A stretch of DNA of 64,000 bases from Sycobia sp. Sy_11. Taxonomy: Eukaryota; Arthropoda; Insecta; Hymenoptera; Epichrysomallidae. The stretch spans positions 3,057,001 through 3,121,000 of the forward strand of contig JACCIC010000051.1 of the NCBI GenBank assembly GCA_018907035.1, given 5' to 3'. Under the pieces are notes generated by a model. It worked only from the letters and a program-made list of their open reading frames with translations, did no database searches and was not told the DNA's origin. This document shows positions 50,801-62,200 of the stretch, piece by piece; within the stretch, counting starts at the first letter, position 1; every line of letters begins with the position of its first letter. Made by a program: the position numbers and the translations under genes.

Positions 50801-51959
50801 TAATGGCATAGATAATATACCGTGGGAAATAGTAGAAAATACATTATTAGAGATCTTTCAAGATACAAAAATTACATTTGTAATTTGTGCAGGCGATGTT
50901 TGCTTTCCAGATGAACTGGAAAGGGAGAATATAATTAAAGAATATCATGATTCTGCTGTTGGTGGCCATTATGGCATAACAAAAACATATAAATCTATCC
51001 GAAACCATTTTTACTGGCACAACATGAAAAATGATATACGCCATTATATTCTCCCTTGCAAGAGCTGTCAGGAGGGTAAATTAACTAGAATAAAAACCAA
51101 ATTACCTATGCAAATCACTGATACACCAAAAGCAGCACTCGATAAGGTTCAGATGGACATTGTAGGACCTCTTCCTATCACTTCTTCTGGCAATAAATAT
51201 CTGCTTACCTTACAGTGTTGTCTAACAAAATATGCAGATGCCATTCCTCTCAAAAATATCGACTCTATATCAGTAGCTTCTGCTTTAGCTGAAGAATTCA
51301 TTTCTCGTCATGGTTGTCCCAAAGTAATTCAAACGGACCAGGGTAGTAACTTCTGCAGCAAAATTATGAACACCATCTGTAACATATTTAAAATCAAACG
51401 TATAAAATTATCGGCATTTCATCCTCAATCATTAGGTGCACTTGAGAGATCACATCATACATTCATAGAATATCTTCGACACTATTGTACAAATAATAAC
51501 TGGGATCAATGGATTAGATTCGGTATGTTCTCCTTTAATAATCACGTTCATGAAGCCCATGGTTATACTCCTCATGAGGCCTTTTTTGGTAGAAAAGCTC
51601 GAATGCCATCCGAATTTGCAGACCAAAACGTGCCATTGACTTTTATTGAAATCGTAAATAATCTTTTTAATAAGCTAAGTTATACACAGGCAAAGGTAGC
51701 TGAAAATGTAAATAAAGCTAAACATCTATACAAAAAATATTATGACAAGGCACTAAATATAAGAGAATTTCAAGTAGGTGATTATGTGTATTTGATAAAA
51801 GAACCACGTACCTCTAAGTTTGACAAACATTATACAGGTTCTTATGAAATTATTGAAATCATCGGTGATACGAATGTTAAAATAAAAGTTAAAAATAGTT
51901 TTAAAGTGGTACATAAAAATAAATTAAAACGTATGAACTTTCGATTAGATCACGAATAA
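47881..51959 (+). pseudogene. pol: Retrotransposon pol (PR-RT-RH-macro-like-IN), broken by two frame changes
   Basis: Three successive frames hold the domains. Frame one (to a TAG at about 49243) contains the aspartic protease (FLIDTGC) and reverse transcriptase with LDLASGFHQIPL and the FMDD active site. A one-base frame change near 49240 moves the reading to frame two (49301-50764): the RT thumb, then RNase H (TTDASDYALGAVLSQGE, EKELLAMIFG, DHRPLIWL, ADALSRNP), then a linker. A second one-base change near 50690 moves it to frame three (to 51959): integrase with an HHCC zinc finger (HDSAVGGHYG.., ..LPCKSCQ) and DDE residues in QMDIVGPLP, QTDQGSNF and GALERSHHTF. The open frame extends a little upstream of the listed ATG. 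Both breaks could be assembly errors, given the otherwise intact element. Confidence 0.94.
50494..50897 (+). other. Macrodomain-like segment in pol, OARD1/TARG1 type
   Basis: Between RNase H and integrase lies about 130 residues unlike ordinary Ty3/gypsy linkers. In order it shows a HTVHFISADCNL motif (compare the AHCISEDC region of human OARD1), a VGQV strand, YIFNLVVKP, a helix with IENLRICFQGL, then VRISKVDNGIDNIPWE and a final hydrophobic strand. Aligned by eye, the Lys in VVKP matches OARD1 Lys84 and the Asp in NGIDN matches Asp125, the catalytic pair. The GAGIA substrate loop is not conserved (YTATS). The second pol frame break falls inside the segment, at about 50690. OARD1 removes ADP-ribose from glutamate in modified proteins; whether this copy acts so is unknown. 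Confidence 0.72.
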
Positions 51960-52172
51960 AAAGAACAATATATATAATAAAATCATTTATATAAAGTAAC
52001 CTTGTTATAATTTCACTTGCACGTGATTAATAGCACGATACATAGAATTACTGGAAACTTCGAATATATATATATATGTAATGATAAAATACGGGAGTCT
52101 TGCGAACTGTACCCATAGATTTTGTAAAGCACAAGAAAAGACGTTCCCCTGTCGGGAAACATCTTTTTGTAT

Positions 52173-52183
52173 AGGGGGGAAGG
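52173..52183 (+). other. Polypurine tract
   Basis: AGGGGGGAAGG directly precedes the 3' LTR, the normal place for the plus-strand primer. Confidence 0.92.
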
Positions 52184-52893
52184 TGTGACGTAATACGACT
52201 ACATTCGACGTGTCACGAAACCGTATTTTGTCATGTCCTTTTACACTCCTTTTATAACCGCGAAATATAATTATGTAATAAAAAAATAGCTTAAACGATC
52301 AAAAATAAGTATTTTATACCTATAGCAAATATGTATTTTATAATAGTTTATGAATACAAATAATATTGAATCACTTGATAGCGCAAAGGACACGGACATT
52401 AAAAATATACATTATTCATATAGAATCGATATGTATGGGCATTCCGTTCAAATAAATATTATATTTGAACTACATTTTATAATTGAGTTCGATGGCCAAC
52501 AAATACACGCGCATAGCTGAAGCGAGACAATGCACATTTATGACCGCCGAGGAATTCCCGCAATTAAGCGACGCTGCATGGGAGCAGCTGCAGCGTGCAC
52601 AACCAGCAAGGGAGAAGGACCGTCGATGCGCGGATTGGCGCTCGCTATACTTGGGGTGGGGAGTTGCGATGTGTGCGGGGGTGTGCATGGAGATGTTTTT
52701 GCGGATATAAACACTTCGCTTTCGGCAGCCGCGCAGTATTATACATATCTAATAAAGCTAACATTAAAATTAATATCGTTTCTTATTTCATTTCTATAAT
52801 ATAATAATTTTAATTAATATTCTAAAATATTAAATTTCAAACGGCACATTTTTCGCGCGCTATAGCTTATTTTTACAGGATAGAGACATCACA
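52184..52893 (+). repeat. 3' LTR
   Basis: A 710-bp copy of the 5' LTR, with the same ends and the same internal frames at a constant offset of 7827 bp. I saw no difference between them. Confidence 0.96.
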
Positions 52894-52898
52894 GCCCC

Positions 52899-53449
52899 CT
52901 CCACGGAGTCGGGGCGCCGCCTCTGTATATGCTTGAATTGTATGCGCCGTGGTGTATACGACGCATGCGCGTCGCTATGAGGGACTTGTGCCAGCTTGTG
53001 CTCGTGCATGGTCCCTACACTCCCTTAAAAAAATTTGAAATTCTTTGAATTCATTATGTGCATGCTCAGTGGACTGGTCATGCTAGGCTTCGTATGATAA
53101 CGATTTTTTTATGAAAAATAATGAAAATCCTTAACTTTTTATAAATATACAGGAGAAAAGTAAAACAAATTTTGAGGAATTTTTCTTGATCTTTAATTTT
53201 AATGATTCATGTAATTAGATGTCGTATGACATTGAATATAAATTTTTAAATGTTCATGATTTGTTTGATATAACTAAATAGGAGAAAATTAAATTTTAAG
53301 TATTTGAGATGCGGAAATTCATATATGCTGATAAGTGCTTTTGCTGTTTTTTGAGTAATTTTGCAGGTCGGGGAAAGAATGGTTGTTGTCGATGGCTGAG
53401 GCAAACCTTAGCTCCAAATTTAATATCCGAATTTAATATCCACATTCAA
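52899..53449. other. Right flank of the retrotransposon, no gene seen
   Basis: The first 130 bp are GC-rich and contain a partly self-complementary stretch around GACGCATGCGCGTCG. The pre-insertion site thus lay in GC-rich DNA next to the hAT-like element. The rest is AT-rich without recognisable features. Confidence 0.45.
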
Positions 53450-53890
53450 AATATCACATGATTGTCTGAAAGAATTAAAAGAAATTTTCGGAAATATAAC
53501 ATTAAAATTTTCTTGAAAAATAGCAATAATTTGAATAAATTGTTTAATAATTGCAAAGATAATGATGATTTATACTTAAATTCAGGAATTGTTTACAAGA
53601 TTAATTGCATAGATTGTGATAAATACTATATTGGACAAACAGGTAGATATTTAAAAAAGAAAATTTATGAACATAAATATAGTTTACGTAGCTCACATAT
53701 TACTTCCGGTTTAAAAGAGCATTGTTTAAAGTTTTTACATTCTTTTGATTTTGTGAATGTGGATATTTTGGAACATGGTATTAATAATAAGTATAAAAGG
53801 GAGAGTCTTGAAAGTATTCACATTTCCAGGAATCGAAATAATGTGAATTTAATATTAATATTATTTTATTTTAATATTATTTTATTTTAA
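53450..53890 (+). pseudogene. Penelope-like element fragment, GIY-YIG endonuclease domain
   Basis: The frame encodes the stretch after the reverse transcriptase of Penelope-like elements: SERIKRNFRKYNIKIFLKN, then GIVYKINCIDCDKYYIGQTG with the GIY and YIG halves of the nuclease motif, then KKKIYEHKYSLRS, and later RESLESIHISRNRNNVN. A CX2C pair (CIDC) between GIY and YIG is typical of these elements. The reverse transcriptase is missing and stops lie just upstream, so it is a truncated relic. The 3' end degenerates into an AT-rich TTTTATTTTAATA-type repeat at about 53860-53930. Confidence 0.88.
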
Positions 53891-53930
53891 TTTTTAATAT
53901 TATTTTATTTTTATTTTATTTTTATTATAT

Positions 53931-54720
53931 TAAAATTTTGGATTTTAATAATTTCCTTTTCAGATTATACGGAAGTCATTATAAACAAGGATATTCTCAT
54001 TTACATTAGTAGACCATGGTATAAAGATCGTAAGACTGTAAATATAAAAATATTTATGAATTTAATTTAGAACAGTACAAATAAGTACAATTTTGAATTA
54101 TAATAAATATAGTTAATTTAATAGCAAATTAGTTTTACTTTCTATGAAAACGAAATCAATACCAAAAATAATGAAAAGTATTTTGTTTCTGCATTTACAT
54201 ATTTACAGGTTTCATTCTTTCTTTTAAATTGAAAAAGAATAGTTTTCTAGTCATTTATATCTATTGCAATCCGACTTCATTTGAAAGTTTGTGCATTTGT
54301 TTTACTATATAAAATATTTTTAATAATAATTTACTTCTTTACATCAAAGAAATCAATGAAATTTTCACTTATTTTTACAAAATAAGAAATGATTTAGTAG
54401 TTTAACATGAAATATATTAATTAATACGATTTTATTAAGAAATACTTCTTTTTTAATATTCTATATCATAGGTTGTTCATGGTAAAAAGCGATAAATTTT
54501 GAGTCCTACTGGAACGTAACAAGAAATCTTTTTCTATTATATATATATTTTATATAATTATTTATATTTCTAAATCAAGAAAACCATTTGGTTTACAACA
54601 CTACCCTCAAAAAAGAGAGTGCATCATAAAGTAATTTCCAATCATCCAACCAACTAGCACTAAAGCCGCAAGTTCTAATCTACTTAAAAGTGTTCTTATT
54701 TTCCAAAATACCTGCTTAGA
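53931..54720. other. AT-rich DNA, no feature seen
   Basis: No frame, repeat boundary or RNA gene could be supported in this stretch. Confidence 0.5.
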
Positions 54721-54809
54721 ATGAGATTTCGGTGTGCTGTCCTATATACTTCGTATATACGTGATAGACCAATACCTGGTTTATGAGACATCTGACAATT
54801 GTAGGAGGA

Positions 54810-56030
54810 AGAATGTTAATGCTGGGTGACTCAGTTATCTGCGATCAGAGCTGACATGTGGAATACTTCATATAGCGGAATATTTTGAGTGCAGATGCCT
54901 GAATACAGCTATCTAATTGAATTTGTAGATGATTTAGCAGCTGTTTTATCGCTAGAGATTATAATGATGTACAGATGCAAGTCAATCAAGTAATGCGTCT
55001 CGTGACAAAGTGGAAGGAGGACAATGGGTTAGAAATGGCGAGGGCGAAGATAGAGACCGTGCTTCTGACTAAGAAGCACATTTCAATGGTCCGCGCTAAG
55101 CAATTTCGTGACATGATGGTTAATACTCAAACGGTCATTAAGCACTTAAGAGTGAAAATTGATTCCAAGTTAACTTTTTAGGAGTAAGGAAAAAATGGAC
55201 TAATATGACTGATCGAGTGATAGCGTAACTTAATAGAGTCGTGACCAACATTGGTGACCCCTCATTCTGCAAGCGGCGTTTGCTCATTAGAGTAGCTATA
55301 TCTACCATGACATATGGGGCAGAAGTATGGGCCAATGTACTGAAAACCCAGAAGTATAGAGGAATGTCGCATCGCGAGATCCTATCGTAAGGTCTCGGAA
55401 TCGGAGGTACTGGTTATTGCATGCATTATTCCGAATAATCTTCAAGCAAAAGAAAAACAGATTATCCCCCAGGAAAAGATCATTCTCTACAGATTAGAAG
55501 AAACTATAAGATCATAACGGCCACGATGACTGAATGATGGAAGTGGTGGGAAAGGGACCACTTTAGTCGGTGGAAGGCTCGCCTCAATAAAAAAAGGTAA
55601 AATCATGGTTCCAAAAATCGTATAGAAAGATTAACTGGCTCACTCAGTTCTCATCTGGGCATGCTCGGTTTGGATCCTTTCTCGACAAAATCGGGAATGT
55701 ACTCGATCCGACCTCCACCTTCTATGGCGCTTCCAGAGATGACGTATTTCACACCGTTTTGTAGTATGAAGCGTTTCGCCTTTAAAGGAAACACCTTATG
55801 GTTGACATAGGCCCATTTCAGATTAATAGTATAATTCAACTTATGCTGGATAGCCTGCGTAAGTAGTCTAAAGTCTCTGTCTACTGCAAGATTATTCTGG
55901 ACTACACAAGAAGGCTTAGAAAATGCAAACCTCTTTGGGTTAAGCAGATCGCGGAGCTCAGACGTAATGTCCTTATGGGCGGCCCCTGCATCTCTGCCAT
56001 TGAATTAGCAGTGATTTAGTAAGCTCGTAT
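54810..56030 (+). pseudogene. Decayed R1-like LINE, end of reverse transcriptase and tail domain
   Basis: Pieces in several plus-strand frames follow the order of an R1-clade ORF2. A degenerate RT active site (LIEFVDDLAAV, about 54915-54945) comes first. Next is VMRLVTKWKEDNGLEMARAK with IETVLLTKKHIS (54990-55085), then VIKHLRVKIDSKLTF. In another frame GDPSFCKRRLLIRVAIST and YGAEVWANVL follow (about 55250-55345). Later pieces near 55390-55480 recall the SEPAVLVIAGVIPI-type region. Many stops and frame changes show it is long dead. Confidence 0.85.
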
Positions 56031-56129
56031 TGTATTCTCTATAGCTGAAGATCCAGTGGTTAGTGTAATTGACAAGAGCTTTAGATCATCAACCCATTGA
56101 GTGGTCAGATTAACTTTCCACCCCAAATA

Positions 56130-56149
56130 AATTATTATTGTTATTATTA

Positions 56150-56182
<33 letters not shown>
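56130..56182. repeat. (ATT)n microsatellite
   Basis: An ATT/TTA trinucleotide run next to the LINE remnant; it could be the LINE tail or an independent microsatellite. Confidence 0.9.
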
Positions 56183-56183
<1 letters not shown>

Positions 56184-56213
56184 ATATGTTTGCTACACTG
56201 ATTATAAATATAT

Positions 56214-59200
56214 TTAAATATTATTCTTAATGACCTTTTTAATCCATTCATGATAACTAGCAACCTTTGTATATACCACAGGAAAACCTTCTTCACCGCA
56301 GCTTCCAAGCATATAAGAAATTATTCCAATAACTACAAAATGATCTGATCCATCGCTTTGAATTAATGGACCGCCAGAATCACCCTATATAAACAGTATA
56401 AAATACATTAAAAATGTCAGCGGTATAGAATTTAAAAATGTAGAATATTTTTTATATGAAATTTACACTACACGGTGATTTTTCACCAGTTATTGGACCC
56501 GTACAGAGATGTTTTTCATTGATATGACCATCCGAATAATCTTGTTTTTTAGCATGTAATGCATGTTTGGTATAGTCTCTGCAAGTTGACCGACTAATAA
56601 TTTGCAGCTCTACAGTATGCAGAATACGAGAATATTTCATTTCCTTTTGATCATTGCTGCTTAGAGCACCCCAACCAGCTATCTCAGCTAAACCTGAGGG
56701 ATCCTCAGTATTTGTCATAAGTGGGTATATAGTGACATATTTATTCAATCTAAATCCATTATCAGCAACCTTAACCAAACCTATATCATCTGCATGCATG
56801 GTTCTAAGAAAAAAAGTAGATTATTTGACATATACATAGTAAATATTTGATATTTACCTTTAATATAAAAAATATATAATATACTACAGTTCACACTCAA
56901 AGCTAAACCATTTTTTTACTGCAAAACCCATGTAACAATTTTTATAGATATCGCTAGAAAAATTTCAAAGAATTCGACGACTTTTGATGAAATAATACTA
57001 GTAAACTATATAAGGCATCTAATTTACTTTGAAACCTATTACATCCCAACTTTAACTTACAATTTTTAATAGAATTATCAGTAAATTAGTAATTTTTCTT
57101 ATAAAAAAAATTTTTTTTTTTAAATGGAACAAACTTAATTAGAGGTTAGGCGTTTAACGTTATAGGTAGTGAGTCATTTCACTTTACACTTACAAGGGGA
57201 GTCACCGGAAAACCCATTTTTAACATCTTAATAAAATTGATTAAGTGTAATAAAAAACGAATACATTACCTTTTTTCAACCAAGGGACCTTTTTGCATTT
57301 ACTTTCATCTGTAAATTGTATAGATTAAATTCTCTTTTTTATTTACAATTTTTACTATTCTTCTTAATTTTTTCAATTATTTCACAATGTTGAAAACATA
57401 TTTTTCTTACATCAACATATCTTTTAATGAATCTGACCTCTTTCAATTACACTATAAGTACTAATTTGCAATAATCAAATTTAATTATCATTCTTAATTG
57501 AAAAATTACATTGATTATTCACCTAAAAATGAAAGTTATTATTCATATTTACGTCAATACATACAGTACTCTACTACATAAGTTCAACTTTGTTACCTCT
57601 GAAGCAACCAAATGAAATTTTTAATAATGCTTCTCTAAATACATGTCAAAAAGTTCATGGTTACTACATTGGATACACGTCCTAGCTATTACTAGGTATG
57701 TAATATTACTATTACTAGAAATATATAAAGATAAGGTATTCATTTTTTTCTTATATTTAACAAATTTTATAAAGCTAGAAGCAATCGGTTGTCTTGTCAC
57801 TTTAAACTCCCCTTGTTATTAATATTTAGCTATAATATTCTGAGATTAATTGACATAGAACAGCAATAATTTTGGCTTAGAATAGAAATTTTTGATTGTA
57901 AATGAAAAATTTGAAAAAAGAGAGTTTCAAATTCACTTACTCGTTGCCAACAAGGCCGTCATGCCACACATAAAAAGTAATTTTTAAACACTGCACAATG
58001 GGATGAAATTCAATTGCATTTAAGCTTCCTGCTTTTACTACAATGCTTTCGATTGAAAAATGAACAGACATTGATTGAAGACAATGACCGGCTGTCAGGA
58101 CCCAAAATTGATCTATAATAGTACCACCACAGACGGTCTTAATCATTTCTTCTTTAACTGTTTGTAAAGCTACAATACTTGGAAATTGACCTACATTAGC
58201 TGGATAACCACCTAGAATTCCCATTGTTGATGCTAAATAAAGAAATAAATCATTGTTATCAACGGAATTTTGTGAGTGTAGAATTTGGGACAGAAAGAGA
58301 GATCGCGCTCGTTATCAGTTAGACCGTTATCTTATACGCATCTCGGTGCAATTGCGGTTGTCAACACAGTAAGAGATAAAGAGGTGGGGGCTTGGCGAGA
58401 GCACAAGGATCAAGGAAAGTACAGAGCAGTTCTCTTTTTTTACCGTGGATTAGAATTGCTTCTCAAGCAGTGTGCGCGTAATACAAAAATGCAAGACAAT
58501 ACTTTACGATCTCACGACGTAATCTATTTACGAATAAAAATTGTGGTCGTACTAAACAATATAAGACCAAACTAGGAGTTCGTTCTTCACACCACTTTGA
58601 AGAGGGCTTTCGCCCACAGGGGCTGATAAAACGAGGTGTATAGCAGCAATTAACATTGGTGTTTTTATCCAATCCAAATTGTCTTACGAGTTTCGCTCGC
58701 GCTGGTTACGCTCCATGTTCATCGCGATTCATATAGTCTCCGCGCGGATTCGATTTCCAAGTTTTTTATGAAGAGTGAGACCGCAATTATTTAAGTATTC
58801 ATCGAGTGTCTTTCTTTTGTTTTGTTCAAATAAATCGGTTCTTTTGTCTTATTAGACTTTTTTCCCGAAACAAAAACCGATTGTGTAAGATCTACAAATA
58901 CACAAAGTACAATTTTTACTTTTTTAAATTAGTTAAATTTGCTCAAATATTCCACTAGTTCGCTCAGGAAATCTTAAGAAATTTCAACGCTTTCGAATTG
59001 TCTAAATTTAAACATTTCGAAATTGATAATCTTACAAATTCATTTCAAAAGGCAAGACTTATACTTCAATCATTATAGCAATAATCTTATATAATTTCAA
59101 AATGATCTCAGAATAATATGTTGGATAAAATGCAAAAAAGATAATTATTCATAGAGTTTGTTTCAGGATATATCTCATAGTTTAAGAAAGGGATAGTAGA

Positions 59201-62200
59201 TATAAATATCGCGTCCAATATAAAAATCGCTGATTTTGTTATTTGAGGCTATTTCTTAGTTAAACAAGGATATGGATAGCACAATATAGATGAAATAACT
59301 GTTTAAAAAATGTTTTTATGAATAATAAATATGTTTTTCAGTATTTTTTCCTATATATATTAAATTTAATATTTTTGATAATTTTAGGTATGATTGTTGC
59401 AAGTGTCAATCTAATGAAATAAAAAACTGAAAAAATATAAGTGAAAAAACATTAATTGAAGATACAAATAATATTTTTTATTGAAAAAGAGTTAATTTTG
59501 TGCATATTGCATAAACTTACATACTTCGCGTATTTTTTAATAAAATAAAGTACTATTACTAATTTATTCAAATGTAAACGTAGAAGGCAACAACAGTCTA
59601 TTTATCATCCGAAGCCAAAAGCCATACTAAAACTAAATTAGCAACACTTCCCAAATTCTCCAGAACTAATTTTTTTGTATAAAAGCCAATTAGCATAGTC
59701 TTTTCTTTGTTCAGAAAGAAACTATTGGATGATTGTTTTGCCAGATTTAGCTAATCAGTCTTATCTCCTCTTGCTGTCAAATCTACTGGATTAACCGCGC
59801 GCTCTTAATTACACTAGATATATAGTACGGCGAGACCGCATTTCCATACTTATAGTGAATAAATCATTGTTCTAATTTACCTTTAGTCCATATGGTGAAT
59901 AATCTCACATGAATCTTAAATATTCAGAGCGATATATATTGATAAGAAATTTATTTATCACTGCACACATTCTAGAAGAGCTTAGATCCATAACTACTAT
60001 ACTTATTTGTTAAAAGTCTAAAAAATAGTTAAACTTTACGTTTTCCTGTATCAGATTAATACAACTACAATTTTGAAAATATGGACCTTCCTCAAATTTT
60101 TTAGATTTTTTCCCGTTTAATTAACAACATAACAAATATTTAAATGAGAAATTATTATACGTTGAGAAAGGGAAAACGATAAAAATGTTATAGGGCTCAT
60201 TTCGGAAGTAATTGCAGTTGTCTTTTTGAGTAAGGACAAAACTCATCATCTAAATATCATGGCATTTCCTTTTTAGAGACAATTTTATTAGTAAAGTAGG
60301 TTTTATTAGTTTTCATGAAGTAATATTTTTAAATATTTAGTATCTCGGTAATATATGTTATAAATGGAATATCTAAAACTATTATTTAAATCTTTATGTA
60401 AAAAAAGAAAAAATATTTTAAAGATTATGAATGTTTAGAAGACATCGAATATAAGAATGGTATAATTTATATGAATTATATAATATATTGGTATCGCCAA
60501 TTTTTGTATTTTAATATTGAAATTCTAATATTAATTTTACTATTAAAAATATAAAAATAGTAATAATATTAACAATTGGGTAGCAAAGAGTACGTAGTAC
60601 TCTATGAGTATAATGTTTTTCGGTTGATTTAAATTACTAATATTTGCCTTTCATTCTGATGACCTTCTAATCAGTGCCAAAAGACATGATCTATGGTTTT
60701 TAAATCTTTCACAAATTCACATAGATCAGAGTCAGCTGTATTAAATTTAAAAAGAGAGCAGGTCAATGACCTGTAACTAATCCTTAGTATATCAATTATA
60801 TAGTAATGCATTTATAAACATACCATTTATATACCAATTATAGAACCAATATTTTGTATGACTATTATAAAAGTTTTTGAACTATAAAAAACAAGTACAT
60901 ATACTATTTTCTAAGATATATTTTAAATTATTTTTATTACATCTTCGTTTATTAAATAATTAAAGATCAAAAGAATATGATATTTTTCCAAATATTTTGC
61001 AGAGCCACTTAATTATAGTAATATCACTTTGTTCATTATGAAAAATTCGTTCCACAGTCCGGGCACACAAGTGAAATCCACTCATTAATATTCAATCCCC
61101 TCGGTAACCTGATGTTATTTTATGTTTTTCGTATGCTGAATCGATTTTTCCAGGTTGCCTAACCCAAAATTTTGTCCTGTCAGTTTATGGATCACTATAG
61201 TCTTTTTAACGTCAAAAAAATTGTTCTATAATACAATTATAACGATAATTAATTAAATTTTAAAGATTGATAAATAAAATATTAAATGCATCTTTTAAGA
61301 AGAAATCCCAGTAGGGCCTTATACGACATGCATCTCACGCAATGGCATATTTTAAAACTTATTTCTGATGTACTGCTGACAAAAAAACTAAAATAGAGAA
61401 CATTGTTCGCTGAGAAACAAGCAATAATAATGTATACTTCTTCCTCTTTTTGTTTTTAAATATGGTAAAATTTCATTGCAAATAAAAAAATTCTTGTATT
61501 TTTTGCTAATTTTGTAAATTTATAGAGTGAAAACTTACTCTTGATAACATTTATACTAATATTATGGCACGCACTTAATGTATTATTACTGGCTGCAGCT
61601 CTAAAACGAATCATTATAGGCTTATAAATTTGTAGTAGAGTGGATGTTGCAAAGTAAATAATGGTACAGCGAAACTTAATTTTTGTGTGCACGAGTCATA
61701 TGTAGTCTAAGAAAAAGGTCCTACAGAACGTATAGTTCACACGCAATCTTTAGATGTACAAAACGCATCATCACAGTTTTACTATAAATTTCTAGGATTA
61801 TAATATTTCATTCTAAAGATGAAATAACAATTTATCGATTTTTAAGAATATACGTTTTTACTCTTAAAAACTCTTAAAATTTCTTTTTTGTTTACAACAA
61901 ACATTTAACCCTGCTAATTAAAAAAAAAACTAAAAAAATAACAAATAATAATACCTTGTTTTGTAGTGAACAATTTTATATATTAAAAAGTATTATAATT
62001 CTCGTTGGTACTTCAGAAATAGTTTTGAAGTATGCAGTCGCGCGAGGTACGGGTCACATATGCTCCACTAGAATTTTTTCAAATATACAATTTACACAAA
62101 TTGTACGAGAGACAAAAAATTTTCAACTGTAATTATTTATCGAAATAATTGGGCTGTATAATAAAATTTATTTCTTTGATTAATACTTTAACTCGGAAAT

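Larger units (their letters stand above)
44357..52893 (+). mobile_element. Full-length Ty3/gypsy LTR retrotransposon
   Basis: An 8537-bp element bounded by two 710-bp LTRs (44357-45066 and 52184-52893) that begin TGTGACGTAA and end ATCACA. The 5-bp target duplication GCCCC is at 44352-44356 and 52894-52898. The order is LTR, primer-binding region, 1.6-kb leader, gag, protease, reverse transcriptase, RNase H, macrodomain-like segment, integrase, polypurine tract, LTR. Integrase after RNase H places it in Ty3/gypsy. There is no envelope frame in the 224 nt between pol and the polypurine tract. The LTRs appear identical over all parts I compared, implying a very recent insertion, yet pol has two frame breaks. 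Confidence 0.97.

Noticed and set aside
58285..58575. A 96-codon plus-strand frame in protease intron 1
   Set aside because: No recognisable motif, no splice support and a repeat-like context. It is kept only as part of a possible element remnant.
61456..61692. A 78-codon minus-strand frame upstream of the protease exons
   Set aside because: The composition is random-like and there is no motif or matching splice phase. The true signal-peptide exon is at 62497-62548.
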